Numbered from the stretch's first letter, positions 34,757-43,522 are shown. The stretch: 64,000 nucleotides of DNA from Cellulosimicrobium funkei (GCF_004519295.1 NZ_SOZH01000002.1:62001-126000); one strand, 5' to 3'. Notes: generated from the letters alone by a model not told the origin. Numbers and translations are program-made.

Positions 34757-37700
34757 GTGCTTTCCAGACGATCGACACCCCCCACGAGGGGGCGCTCCCG
34801 ACCGGGGGCACTACGGGCCCTGACCGTCGGCCTGACGGGCGTCGCGCTCGTCGCGAGCGCCGCCGTCCTCCCGGCGGCGGCCCAGACCGGCGCCACCGCA
34901 CCGACCACCGCGGTCAGCGCGGGCGGGTCCCTCGCGGCGGGGTCCGTCGCCGCCGCGCCGGCCGCCGCAGCCGCGCCCGTGCGCGTGCTCGTGTTCCACG
35001 GCGCGCCCGACGAGCAGACCGACCCCGTCGTCGACGCGACGGCGGCGCTCACCGAGATCGGGGCCGCCAACGGCTTCGAGGTCGAGGCGACGTCCGACCC
35101 GGAGATGATCAGCGCGGCGACGCTCGGCGAGTACCGCGGCGTCGTCATGCTCTCCGCGGAGGGCATCGAGCTGAGCGGCGAGCAGGAGGCCGCGCTCCAG
35201 GCGTACATCAACGGCGGCGGCGGCTTCCTCGGCGTGCGCGACGCCGCGCGCTCGCAGGAGGCCTCGAAGTGGTTCGAGGGCCTCGTCGGCGCCCGGATCA
35301 AGGGCGCGACCATGACGGCGGAGAAGGTCGCCGAGGCGACCGGCACCGGCCGCAGCCCGGCCGCCGAGACGCCGGCCAAGGCCGTCGACGGCGACCCCAA
35401 CACCAAGTGGCTGACGTTCGCCCGCACGGGCCAGCTCACGCTGCGCATGGAGCAGCCCGTCGCGGTGGTGAAGTACGGCATCACGTCGGCGAACGACTCC
35501 GCGGGCCGCGACCCGAAGAACTGGAAGCTCCAGGGCTCGACCGACGGGCAGACGTGGGTCGACCTCGACACGCGCGCCGACGAGGACTTCCCGCAGCGCT
35601 TCCAGCCGCGCACGTTCGACGTCGCGAACGAGACCGCGTACGGCTGGTACCGGCTGGACGTCACCGCGAACTCCGGCGACGCCGAGGTCCAGCTCGCGGA
35701 GCTCTCGATCTACGGCCCCGACTCCGTCGAGCAGCCCGACCCGGAGATCCCGCTCGAGGAGCGCACGGTCGACCTGGTCGACCGCCAGCACCCCGCGACG
35801 GCGGACCTCCCGCTCACGTGGGACCGCGAGGACCGGTGGCTCGAATGGGCCGACGACCCGACCGGTGACGTGCACACGGTCGCGACGCTCGAGCCCGGCC
35901 CCGACGCCGGCCCGACGACCAACCCGTTCCAGCCCGTCTCGTGGTGCCGCGACTACGACGGCGGCCGGTCGTTCTTCACCGGCATGGGCGGCACGCCCGA
36001 GAGCTGGGCGGACGCGACGTTCCGCGAGCACCTGCTCGGTGCGCTCCAGTGGACGACGGGCGTGGTGCGCGGCGACTGCCAGGCGACCATCGCGTCGAAC
36101 TACAAGGCCGAGCGCCTGTCCCAGGTGAACACGGCCGGCACGCTCGACCAGAACGGCGAGCAGCACGGTCTGACGATCGCGCCCGACGGCACGGTCTTCT
36201 ACATCGGCCGCGGCGCCTGCCCGACCGGCCCGATCGTCCCGTGGAGCGACCCGAACGTGGGCCTCGGCTGCGGCACGATCCACCAGTGGGACCCGGAGAC
36301 GGGTGAGGCGAAGCTGCTCACGACGCTCGACGTCATGGGCAACCGCGGCAGCGGCGACGAGCTCGTGAAGAACGAGGAGGGGCTGCTCGGCATCGTGCCC
36401 GACCCCGACTTCGCGACCAACCACTGGCTCTACGTGTACTGGATGCCGCACGAGAACATCGACCGCGAGCGTCGCGTCGGCTACCGGACCGTCTCGCGGT
36501 TCACCTACGACCCCGAGACGCCGACGATCGACCAGAGCACGCGCGTCGACCTGCTCGAGTGGGAGACGCAGATCCACAGCTGCTGCCACGCGGGCGGCGG
36601 CATGGCGTTCGACAGCGAGGGCAACCTCTACATCGGCTCGGGCGACAACAACTCGTCCGGCGGGTCGAACGGGTACTCCGGCAACAACTGGACGCAGGAG
36701 TTCGCGGGCATCAGCTTCCAGGACGCGCGCCGCACGTCGGGCAACACGAACGACCTCAACGGCAAGATCCTGCGGATCCACCCCGAGGACGACGGCACGT
36801 ACACGATCCCGGACGACAACCTGTTCCCGGTGGGCGAGTACCCCGCGGACAAGACGCGCCCGGAGATCTACGTCATGGGCGTGCGCAACATCTCGCGCCT
36901 CCAGATCGACCCCGACACCGACTGGCTGACGGCGGCCTGGGTGGGCCCGGACGCCGGCAGCCCGAGCCCCGAGCTCGGCCCGGCGAAGTACGAGACGGCG
37001 ACGATCATCACGTCCGCGGGCAACCAGGGCTGGCCGTACTGCATGGGCAACAAGCAGCCGTACCGCGACCGGAGCAACGAGGACGCGAGCGTCCTCACCG
37101 GCTGGTACGACTGCGACAACCCGAAGAACACGTCGCCCCGCAACACGGGCCTCGTGGACCTCCCGCCGGTACGGAACAACATGATCTGGTACTCGCCCTC
37201 GGGCGGCGGGCCGGTCTTCCCGGACCGCGGCAACGGCATCCCGACGTACGAGGACGACGAGGCGACCTACACCATCCCGTGGCTGCGGGGCGGCGGCCAG
37301 GCCGTCATGTCCGGTCCGACGTACCGCCAGTCGCAGGTCGACCCCGAGTCCGACGTCGCGTGGCCGTCGTACTGGGAGGGCAAGTGGTTCATCGGCGACC
37401 AGTCGAACTCGAACAACCGCGTCGCGGTGACGGTCGACCCGGAGAACCTGGACGCCCCCGTGTTCATGGAGGACCTCCGCCAGATCATCCCGGGCGGCCG
37501 CGGTGACGGGCTGCTCCAGAGCTGGATGGACGCGAAGTTCGGTCCGGACGGCGCGCTGTACCTGGTCGACTACGCGGGCGGCTTCTTCAGCCTCGACCCG
37601 AACCAGAAGCTCATGCGGATCACGTACCAGGGCGGGGCCCCGACCCCGGCCCCGGCCGCGTCCGCGACGAGCATCCAGGGCGACCCGCTCACGGTGCAGT

Positions 37701-38758
37701 TCACGGGTGCGCGGTCCGGCGGCGTCTCCTACCTGTGGGAGTTCGGCGACGGCAAGACCTCGCGCCAGGCCAACCCGAAGCACAAGTACCCCCGCATCGG
37801 GAACTACGAGGCCAAGCTCACCGTCACGTACGCGGACGGCTCGACGGCCACCGTCACGACCGACGGCTCGCCGTCGTGCACCCTGCCCGACGAGCGCGAG
37901 ACCGTGTTCTTCGGCGACGTCGACTCCACGGTCGAGAACCTCGACCTGGGCGCCTGCACGATGAACGACCTGTTCCAGGACGAGAAGGAGTGGCGCACCC
38001 ACGCCCGGTTCCTGGCGCACGTCGAGTCGGTCGCGAAGAGCCTGTACGACGACAGCCGCATCGACGAGCGCGAGCGTGCTCGCCTCGTCGACGCCGCGGC
38101 GCGGTCCCAGATCGGCGTGGACCCGGGCGGGTACCGCACGATCTTCGACGGCACGCAGGAGTCGCTGTACGACTGGTTCCAGGCACCGAGCGGCAAGTTC
38201 ACGCTCGAGCCGGGCGGTTCGCTGAAGTCGAGCGGCGGCCTCGGGATGCTCTGGTACGCGGGCGAGGAGCTCGGGGACTTCTCCGTGAAGCTCCTGTACC
38301 GCGACGTCTCCGAGGGCGACCACTACGCCAACACGGGCGTGTTCACCCGGTTCCCGAACCCGAACGACCCGGGCGACGTGCCGTGCGCGGCCAACCAGTC
38401 GCCCGCGTGGGTCGCGATCTCGTGCGGTCACGAGATCCAGATCTACGACGGTCCGACGGGCGAGCCGCAGAAGACCGGCTCGGTCTACAACTTCGACCCG
38501 CTCGGCCTGAACACCGGCGGCGAGAAGCCGAAGGGCGAGTGGAACGAGTACGAGATCCGGGTGGTCGGCCAGCAGTACACGATCATCCGCAACGGCGTCG
38601 TCATCAACGAGTGGGAGAACACCCCGGGACAGCAGTCGTCCCGTGCCGGTGACCCGCCGACCGACCTGCGCCAGTTCGACAGCGGGTTCATCGGGCTCCA
38701 GAACCACGGGAACGCGGACCTCATCGAGTTCCGCGACATCCGGGTCGCGGACCTGTAG
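34757..38758 (+). CDS. Secreted ThuA / discoidin / sugar dehydrogenase / PKD / DUF1080 protein
   Basis: 1333 residues from a GTG with AAGGAG upstream. Signal peptide to about residue 43. ThuA-like glutamine-amidotransferase fold at about 73-185 (VRVLVFHGAPDEQ, GGGGFLGVRDAAR), resumed at 335-445; an F5/8-type-C (discoidin) carbohydrate-binding domain at about 190-320 interrupts it. Residues 447-958 are a glucose/sorbosone-dehydrogenase-type propeller (GLTIAPDGTVFYIGRG, EGLLGIVPDPDF, FGPDGALYLVDY). PKD domain at 968-1038 (YLWEFGDGKTSRQANPKHKY), a ~80-residue unnamed domain at 1040-1120 shared with the next gene, and DUF1080 (3-keto-disaccharide hydrolase-like) at 1125-1333. It probably oxidises or hydrolyses sugars at the cell surface. 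Confidence 0.85.
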   Translation: MLSRRSTPPTRGRSRPGALRALTVGLTGVALVASAAVLPAAAQTGATAPTTAVSAGGSLAAGSVAAAPAAAAAPVRVLVFHGAPDEQTDPVVDATAALTEIGAANGFEVEATSDPEMISAATLGEYRGVVMLSAEGIELSGEQEAALQAYINGGGGFLGVRDAARSQEASKWFEGLVGARIKGATMTAEKVAEATGTGRSPAAETPAKAVDGDPNTKWLTFARTGQLTLRMEQPVAVVKYGITSANDSAGRDPKNWKLQGSTDGQTWVDLDTRADEDFPQRFQPRTFDVANETAYGWYRLDVTANSGDAEVQLAELSIYGPDSVEQPDPEIPLEERTVDLVDRQHPATADLPLTWDREDRWLEWADDPTGDVHTVATLEPGPDAGPTTNPFQPVSWCRDYDGGRSFFTGMGGTPESWADATFREHLLGALQWTTGVVRGDCQATIASNYKAERLSQVNTAGTLDQNGEQHGLTIAPDGTVFYIGRGACPTGPIVPWSDPNVGLGCGTIHQWDPETGEAKLLTTLDVMGNRGSGDELVKNEEGLLGIVPDPDFATNHWLYVYWMPHENIDRERRVGYRTVSRFTYDPETPTIDQSTRVDLLEWETQIHSCCHAGGGMAFDSEGNLYIGSGDNNSSGGSNGYSGNNWTQEFAGISFQDARRTSGNTNDLNGKILRIHPEDDGTYTIPDDNLFPVGEYPADKTRPEIYVMGVRNISRLQIDPDTDWLTAAWVGPDAGSPSPELGPAKYETATIITSAGNQGWPYCMGNKQPYRDRSNEDASVLTGWYDCDNPKNTSPRNTGLVDLPPVRNNMIWYSPSGGGPVFPDRGNGIPTYEDDEATYTIPWLRGGGQAVMSGPTYRQSQVDPESDVAWPSYWEGKWFIGDQSNSNNRVAVTVDPENLDAPVFMEDLRQIIPGGRGDGLLQSWMDAKFGPDGALYLVDYAGGFFSLDPNQKLMRITYQGGAPTPAPAASATSIQGDPLTVQFTGARSGGVSYLWEFGDGKTSRQANPKHKYPRIGNYEAKLTVTYADGSTATVTTDGSPSCTLPDERETVFFGDVDSTVENLDLGACTMNDLFQDEKEWRTHARFLAHVESVAKSLYDDSRIDERERARLVDAAARSQIGVDPGGYRTIFDGTQESLYDWFQAPSGKFTLEPGGSLKSSGGLGMLWYAGEELGDFSVKLLYRDVSEGDHYANTGVFTRFPNPNDPGDVPCAANQSPAWVAISCGHEIQIYDGPTGEPQKTGSVYNFDPLGLNTGGEKPKGEWNEYEIRVVGQQYTIIRNGVVINEWENTPGQQSSRAGDPPTDLRQFDSGFIGLQNHGNADLIEFRDIRVADL

Positions 38759-38764
38759 CACCGC

Positions 38765-38799
38765 CGGGCGGGGGCGGCCGGCCAGGCCGTCCCCGCCCG
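38765..38799 (+). terminator. Hairpin between the dehydrogenase and cupredoxin genes
   Basis: Arms 38765-38778 and 38786-38799 pair at 13 of 14 positions around a seven-base loop, directly after the stop. A partial terminator is likely, because the next gene follows within 110 bases on the same strand. Confidence 0.55.
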
Positions 38800-38866
38800 T
38801 ACCCGGCAGAGCCCCCAGAACCACCCCCAGAACCTTCCCGAGACACCCCCCGAGGAGTGCACCCTC

Positions 38867-41344
38867 ATGGAACGACGTACCAGTCCCGGCGGCGTCCGCC
38901 GCCGCGGCGCGCGGCGGTTCCTCGCCGCCACGGTCGCCGGGCTCACCGCGACGACGGTCCTCACCGTCGCGCCGGCGTCCGCGTCCCCCGCAGGGACGGC
39001 AGCGCCGTCGTCCGTCTTCTCCGTCGCCGACGCCACCGTCGCGGCCGAGCAGGTCCTCACGTGGACCGCGGACAACAGCGTGACCGACTACAAGGCCTTC
39101 CCCGCCACGGCCGAGGCGGGTCCCGCCACGATCGTGTTCGAGAACAGCATGGCGACCGGCAGCACGTTCGGCATGAGCCACACGCTCACGTTCGACACGT
39201 CGTCGCCCGGCTACAACCACGACGTGAACCTCAACATCCTCGCGAGCCCGTTCGACGCGAACGGCGGGCGGCACGAGGCCCAGGTCACCTTCACCCCGGG
39301 CAAGTACCGCTACTTCTGCGCGATCCCCGGGCACGGCGAGATGTGGGGCGAGCTCGTCGTGACCGACGGCGGCACCGGCGGCGAGGACACCACGGCCCCG
39401 TCCGTGACCGCGCTCGTCACGGGCGAGCAGGACGGCGACGGCGCCTACGTGGGCGGCGCGACCGTGACGCTCGACGCGACCGACGACGACTCCGGCGTGG
39501 CCGGGGTCGAGTACGACCTCGACGGCGCGGGCTGGCAGGCCTACACGGAGCCGTTCGTCGTCGACGCCGTCGGCACGCACACGCTCCAGTTCCGCGCGAC
39601 CGACGCCGCGGGCAACACGTCCGAGGCGCAGTCCGCGACCTTCACCGTCGTCGAGGGCGACGTCGAGGAGGACACGACCGCCCCGATCGTCGAGCCCATG
39701 GTCATGGGGCAGCAGGACGAGGACGGCGCCTACGTCGGCACCGCCGCGTTCATGCTCCACGCCACGGACGAGGGCTCGGGCGTCGCGTCCGTCGAGTACC
39801 AGGTCGACGGCGGCGCGTGGCTCCCGTACACGACCACGGTGCCGTTCACCGAGGTCGGCGAGCACACCGTGTCGTTCCGGGCGACCGACGTCGCGGGCAA
39901 CGTGTCCGAGGTCGGCTCCGTGACGTTCACCGTCGTCGCCGGCGGCGGCGAGGACGACACGACCGCCCCGACCGTCACCGCCGAGGTCACCGGCACGCAG
40001 GACGGCAACGGCGCGTTCGTCGGGTCCGCCACGGCGACGCTCACCGCGACGGACGACGCGTCCGGCGTGGAGAGCGTCGAGTACGACCTCGACGGCGCCG
40101 GCTGGCAGCCGTACACCGAGCCGGTCGTCGTCGACGAGCCCGGCGAGCACACGCTCGTCTACCGGGCCACCGACGTCGCGGGCAACGTCTCCGAGGAGAC
40201 CGTCACCGAGTTCGTCGTCGTCGCGGAGGCCGAGGAGGACACCACGGCGCCCGTCGTCGCGACCGAGCTCAGCGGCCAGCAGGACGAGGACGGCGCCTAC
40301 GTCGGCTCCGCGTCCGTGCTGCTCACCGCCACGGACGACGGCTCGGGCGTCGCGACCGTCGAGTACGACCTCGACGGTGCGGGCTGGACCGAGTACACCG
40401 GGGCCGTCGTCGTCGACGAGCCCGGCCGCCACACGCTCGCCTACCGCGCGACCGACGTCGCGGGGAACGTCAGCGAGCCGGCGACCGTCACGTTCGACGT
40501 CGTCGCGGGCCAGGGCGGCGACACCGTCGCCCCGACCGTCGACCACCGCGTCATGGGGGGCGACAAAAACGAGGCCGGCGAGTACCTCGACAACGTGTTC
40601 GTGCGCCTCCTCGCGAAGGACGCCGACTCCGGCGTCGCGTCGGTCGAGTACCAGCTCGACGGCGGCGAGTGGACCCCGTACGCCAAGCAGATCTCCGTGC
40701 GGACCCCCGGGTCGCACACGGTGACCTACCGCGCGACGGACGTCGCGGGCAACGTGTCCGCCCCGAAGACGGTCACGTTCGTCATCGCGGGCGGCGAGGA
40801 GCCCGGCGGCGACACCGACGGCCCCGTCGTCACGGCGGGCATCAGCGGCAGCCGCACGCGCGACGGCGACTTCGTCGCGAGCGCGCGCGTCACGCTCACG
40901 GCGGTCGACGAGGAGTCGGGCGTGGACCGCATCGAGTTCCAGGCCAACGACGGCGCGTGGCAGCGCTACGCGGCCCCGGTCGCGTTCGCGGCCGACGGCC
41001 AGCACGTGGTCCGCTACCGCGCGGTCGACGGCGTCGGGAACGTCACGAGCGGCGAGGTGACCTTCACGGTCCTCAAGCTCGTGCGCGACCGCTGCGTCGG
41101 CTCGGACATCCGTCCGACGGTGATCATCGACGGTCACGACAGCACGGTGCAGAACTACGACGACGGCACCGGCTGCACGGTCAACGACCACGTCGCCGAG
41201 AACGACGAGTACGCGACGCACCGCGAGTTCGTCGACCACGTGAGCCTCGTGACCGAGGACCTCGTCCTCGACGGCGTCCTCGACGACGCCGAGCGGGACC
41301 TCGTCATCACGGCGGCCCAGCTGTCCGACATCGGTCGCCGCTGA
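38867..41344 (+). CDS. Secreted cupredoxin with six OmpL47/Ig-like repeats
   Basis: 825 residues; ATG with GAGGAG upstream. Signal peptide cleaved near ASASPAG (about 40). Residues 62-167 are a plastocyanin/azurin-like copper domain: a His in GMSHTLTF and the C-terminal ligand loop YFCAIPGHGEMWG, with Cys151, His156 and Met159. Six ~95-residue repeats follow, beginning near nucleotides 39392, 39677, 39959, 40241, 40523 and 40814 (pattern 'TTAP.V...., GSGVA.VEY.LDG..W..Y..P, HTL.YRATDVAGN'). The last ~80 residues (DSTVQNY ... TVNDHVAE ... LSDIGRR) repeat the unnamed domain of the preceding protein. It probably shuttles electrons on the surface between the dehydrogenase and the copper oxidase. 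Confidence 0.85.
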   Translation: MERRTSPGGVRRRGARRFLAATVAGLTATTVLTVAPASASPAGTAAPSSVFSVADATVAAEQVLTWTADNSVTDYKAFPATAEAGPATIVFENSMATGSTFGMSHTLTFDTSSPGYNHDVNLNILASPFDANGGRHEAQVTFTPGKYRYFCAIPGHGEMWGELVVTDGGTGGEDTTAPSVTALVTGEQDGDGAYVGGATVTLDATDDDSGVAGVEYDLDGAGWQAYTEPFVVDAVGTHTLQFRATDAAGNTSEAQSATFTVVEGDVEEDTTAPIVEPMVMGQQDEDGAYVGTAAFMLHATDEGSGVASVEYQVDGGAWLPYTTTVPFTEVGEHTVSFRATDVAGNVSEVGSVTFTVVAGGGEDDTTAPTVTAEVTGTQDGNGAFVGSATATLTATDDASGVESVEYDLDGAGWQPYTEPVVVDEPGEHTLVYRATDVAGNVSEETVTEFVVVAEAEEDTTAPVVATELSGQQDEDGAYVGSASVLLTATDDGSGVATVEYDLDGAGWTEYTGAVVVDEPGRHTLAYRATDVAGNVSEPATVTFDVVAGQGGDTVAPTVDHRVMGGDKNEAGEYLDNVFVRLLAKDADSGVASVEYQLDGGEWTPYAKQISVRTPGSHTVTYRATDVAGNVSAPKTVTFVIAGGEEPGGDTDGPVVTAGISGSRTRDGDFVASARVTLTAVDEESGVDRIEFQANDGAWQRYAAPVAFAADGQHVVRYRAVDGVGNVTSGEVTFTVLKLVRDRCVGSDIRPTVIIDGHDSTVQNYDDGTGCTVNDHVAENDEYATHREFVDHVSLVTEDLVLDGVLDDAERDLVITAAQLSDIGRR

Positions 41345-41378
41345 CAGCACCCGTCCCACCAGCAGTCCGACCGGCGAA

Positions 41379-41415
41379 GGCCCGGACCCGCTCCCTCCAG
41401 GAGCGGGCCCGGGCC
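41379..41415. terminator. Strong bidirectional hairpin
   Basis: Arms 41379-41394 and 41400-41415 pair at 15 of 16 positions with loop CTCCA, between the cupredoxin gene and the convergent membrane protein. The 324-base gap also holds an 18-bp tandem repeat and a type 2 palindrome, and no gene. Confidence 0.8.
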
Positions 41416-41448
41416 GTCGTCGTCCCCGGGCCCCCTGGGCCCGACGGC

Positions 41449-41502
41449 CACCCCCGGTCCGCCGGACACCCCCGGCCCGCCGGACACCCCCGGTGCGCCG
41501 AG
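41449..41502. repeat. Three 18-bp tandem repeats
   Basis: Units start at 41449, 41467 and 41485 (CACCCCCGGTCCGCCGGA and variants). The third runs into the left arm of the palindrome that follows. Confidence 0.8.
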
Positions 41503-41553
41503 CACGACGTTGCTGTCGCCATGGGAGGGATGCCGACGACAAGGTCGTGCTCG
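41499..41553. repeat. Dispersed palindrome, type 2, copy 1
   Basis: Arms 41499-41518 and 41534-41553 (17 of 20 pair) with a 15-base spacer; arm core CGAGCACGAC followed by TTG. It resembles the type 1 elements in size, spacer length and the GAGCACG core, but differs in the inner half. Confidence 0.75.
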
Positions 41554-41668
41554 ACCGCGCGCAGGGTCGTGCTCGGCCTGCCCCGCGGGGAGGGGCGCCC
41601 GGGAGGGGCGTGCCGCGCCGTCAGGTTGTGGGCGGGACGGCCAGGCTGCCCGACGCCGCGCGGCCGAG

Positions 41669-42304
41669 TCAGGCCGGCGGCTCGCCGTACACCGGGCGGA
41701 CGAAGGCCAGGACGATCCCGAGCCCGCCGCGCTGGGCGAGGCGCGCGCGATCCTCCGGGTGGTCGAGCAGGTGCCGCAGGACGCGCGCGACCGCCTCGGG
41801 GTCCGTCACGACGACGGGGTCGGGGTCCGGTCCGTGCGCGGGCCGGCCCTGCAGCAGGTCCTCGCCCTCCGCGTGGCGTGACCGCGCGCCGTCGTGCAGC
41901 TCGACCCGGAGCGACGGGCGCCCCTCGCCCGGGACGACGTGGACGCGCGCGACGTCGTCCCACCGCACGACGACCCGGACCACCTCAGCGCCCCCCACCG
42001 GCAGCTCGACCCCCTGCGGCCGCAGCACGACCGCGTGCTTCGACGGCCCGCGCACGTACGCCAGCAGCCCGCCGCCGAAGGCGAGGGCGACGATGCCGAT
42101 CAGGGCGGCCGCGAACCCCTCGTCGTTCCGCAGGAGCCACACCGCGAACGCCACCGCGCCACCGCACAGCGCGAGCAGGATCAGCAGCACCGCGAGGTAG
42201 TCGACGACGGGCGTCAGGCGCTCGCGACCGCGCACGCCGCCCCGCACGGCGGTCCACACCATCGTCGGCCGGTACGGCTGCCGGGGTCGGCGGCTGCTGC
42301 TCAC
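41669..42304 (-). CDS. Hypothetical membrane protein with PH-like domain
   Basis: About 211 residues from a GTG at 42304; no clear ribosome-binding site is seen and the ATG at 42262 is an alternative. Two hydrophobic segments (VVDYLAVLLILLALCGGAVAFAV and GFAAALIGIVALAFGGGLLAYV, each about 20 residues) are followed by a soluble part resembling a small bacterial PH domain (VVLRPQGVELPVGGAEVVRVVVRWDDVARVHV). Unknown role. The neighbour on the same strand is a SHOCT-domain membrane protein. Confidence 0.62.
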   Translation of the reverse strand: MSSSRRPRQPYRPTMVWTAVRGGVRGRERLTPVVDYLAVLLILLALCGGAVAFAVWLLRNDEGFAAALIGIVALAFGGGLLAYVRGPSKHAVVLRPQGVELPVGGAEVVRVVVRWDDVARVHVVPGEGRPSLRVELHDGARSRHAEGEDLLQGRPAHGPDPDPVVVTDPEAVARVLRHLLDHPEDRARLAQRGGLGIVLAFVRPVYGEPPA

Positions 42305-42333
42305 GGAGGACAGTCTGCCGGGTGCTCGGGTAG

Positions 42334-42396
42334 GCGCCGAGCACGACGTTGCTGTCGTTCTCGCGGCGATCCCGCCAGCAACCTCGTACTCGGCGG
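42334..42396. repeat. Dispersed palindrome, type 2, copy 2
   Basis: Arms 42334-42357 and 42373-42396 (20 of 24 pair) with a 15-base spacer. The left arm shares CCGAGCACGACGTTGCTGTCG with type 2 copy 1. It separates two minus-strand genes. Confidence 0.75.
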
Positions 42397-42430
42397 CTCG
42401 GGGGCTCGGCGGCTCGGCGGCTCGTCGGTT
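42391..42430. repeat. Five 8-bp tandem repeats
   Basis: CGGCGGCT and variants repeated from 42391 to 42430, starting inside the right arm of the palindrome and ending at the stop codon of the SHOCT-protein gene. Confidence 0.75.
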
Positions 42431-43374
42431 CAGGAGCCGCCGAGGAGCATCCGCTTGGCGGCGGTGAACTCGTCGTCGGTGAGGGAGCCGGCGGCGTGCA
42501 GGCTCGCGAGCTCGGCGAGCGCCGCGGTGACGCCGTGCTGCACGGTCACCTCGGGGGTGCCCGCGCCGCGGGTCATCCGGGTCGTCGTGTACGTCGTGGT
42601 GGTCGAGGACGACGAGCGCGTGGGCGAGCCCCACGCGGGGGCGTCCGCGTCGGTCGTCGGGTCGTCGGCGACCGGTGCGTCGGCGACGGTCGCGCTCGCG
42701 GCCCGGGCGGCGTCGTGCAGCGCGCGCGTGCGGTCGCGGCGGGCCTGCACCACGACCCGCTCCCCGGGCAGGCGCCAGACGACCACGGGGTCGCCGGGCT
42801 GCGGGACCTCCGACGGGAGCAGGTTCGTGACCGGGGCGAGGCGCGTGACCGTCGTCGTCAGCGCCCCGTGCCGCACGCGCACGGCGCAGTGCGCGACGCC
42901 GCCCGACTCCGTCCGGTCCGTGACCGACGCCGTCACGACCCCGGCCTCGCGCGTCGCGGCCAGACGGTCGCGGTGGTACTGCGCGTAGAGCGGGGCGTCG
43001 TCGCGCGACCGGCGCAACGACCGCGCGTAGCCCGCCCACATCGGGCCGAGGAAGACCCACGGGAAGATCGTCCACACGACGTTCCAGAACCACGGGAAGA
43101 AGCCGTCGTGGTCCCACGCGTTGACCGTCACGAGCCAGACGAACCCGCCCGACAGCAGCGCGAGCAGCACCCCGTTGCGGATCTTCGTCCCGACGCCCGA
43201 CGGCGGCTCCATGAGCCCCTCGGGCGTGCGCGGCAGGTCGTCGACGGACTCGTCGTTGCCCACCAGCCGCAGGATGGCCTTCGGGTCGGCGGCTTTGCGC
43301 GCGAGCGCGGCGGACGGCGGCAGGGGCGATTCGTCGTGCGGGGCGGACGGCGCCCCGGTCGTGTGGTCAGACAT
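42430..43374 (-). CDS. Membrane protein with C-terminal SHOCT domain
   Basis: 314 residues from the ATG of MSDHTTG; a longer frame is open upstream. A soluble N-terminus (~65 residues) is followed by two hydrophobic segments (GVLLALLSGGFVWLVTV and FFPWFWNVVWTIFPWVFLGPMW). Then comes a beta-rich region (HCAVRVRHGALTTTVTRLAPV...VVVWRLPGERVVVQ), a Thr/Ser-rich linker, and a SHOCT motif at the end (LAELASLHAAGSLTDDEFTAAKRMLL). SHOCT is a short oligomerisation motif common at the ends of small membrane proteins. Function unknown. Confidence 0.8.
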   Translation of the reverse strand: MSDHTTGAPSAPHDESPLPPSAALARKAADPKAILRLVGNDESVDDLPRTPEGLMEPPSGVGTKIRNGVLLALLSGGFVWLVTVNAWDHDGFFPWFWNVVWTIFPWVFLGPMWAGYARSLRRSRDDAPLYAQYHRDRLAATREAGVVTASVTDRTESGGVAHCAVRVRHGALTTTVTRLAPVTNLLPSEVPQPGDPVVVWRLPGERVVVQARRDRTRALHDAARAASATVADAPVADDPTTDADAPAWGSPTRSSSSTTTTYTTTRMTRGAGTPEVTVQHGVTAALAELASLHAAGSLTDDEFTAAKRMLLGGS

Positions 43375-43444
43375 CACCCCGATCCTACGATCGCCCTGCC
43401 TCGACGGAACCACCCGCCCGCCCCGTCCTAGCCACGCCGTGGGG

Positions 43445-43500
43445 CGAACACGGGGATGGCGACCTCTTGCGGCTGTTTCTGGTCGGCAACCCCGTGGTCG
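43445..43500. repeat. Dispersed palindrome, type 1, copy 5
   Basis: Arms 43445-43464 and 43481-43500 (17 of 20 pair), spacer of 16 bases, between two minus-strand genes. It is the most diverged type 1 copy. Confidence 0.75.
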
Positions 43501-43522
43501 AGGGGCGGTGAGGGCGTGGTGG

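Noticed and set aside
39392-41080. CRISPR-like repeats in the cupredoxin gene
   Set aside because: The ~285-base periodicity comes from six encoded Ig-like protein repeats in one reading frame, not from short direct repeats with spacers.
34811-41542. Open frame of 2243 codons on the minus strand opposite the copper-redox operon
   Set aside because: It is antisense to three well-supported genes, has composition dominated by Arg, Val, Asp and Gly, no domain motif and no credible start. Very high GC makes stop codons rare in such frames.
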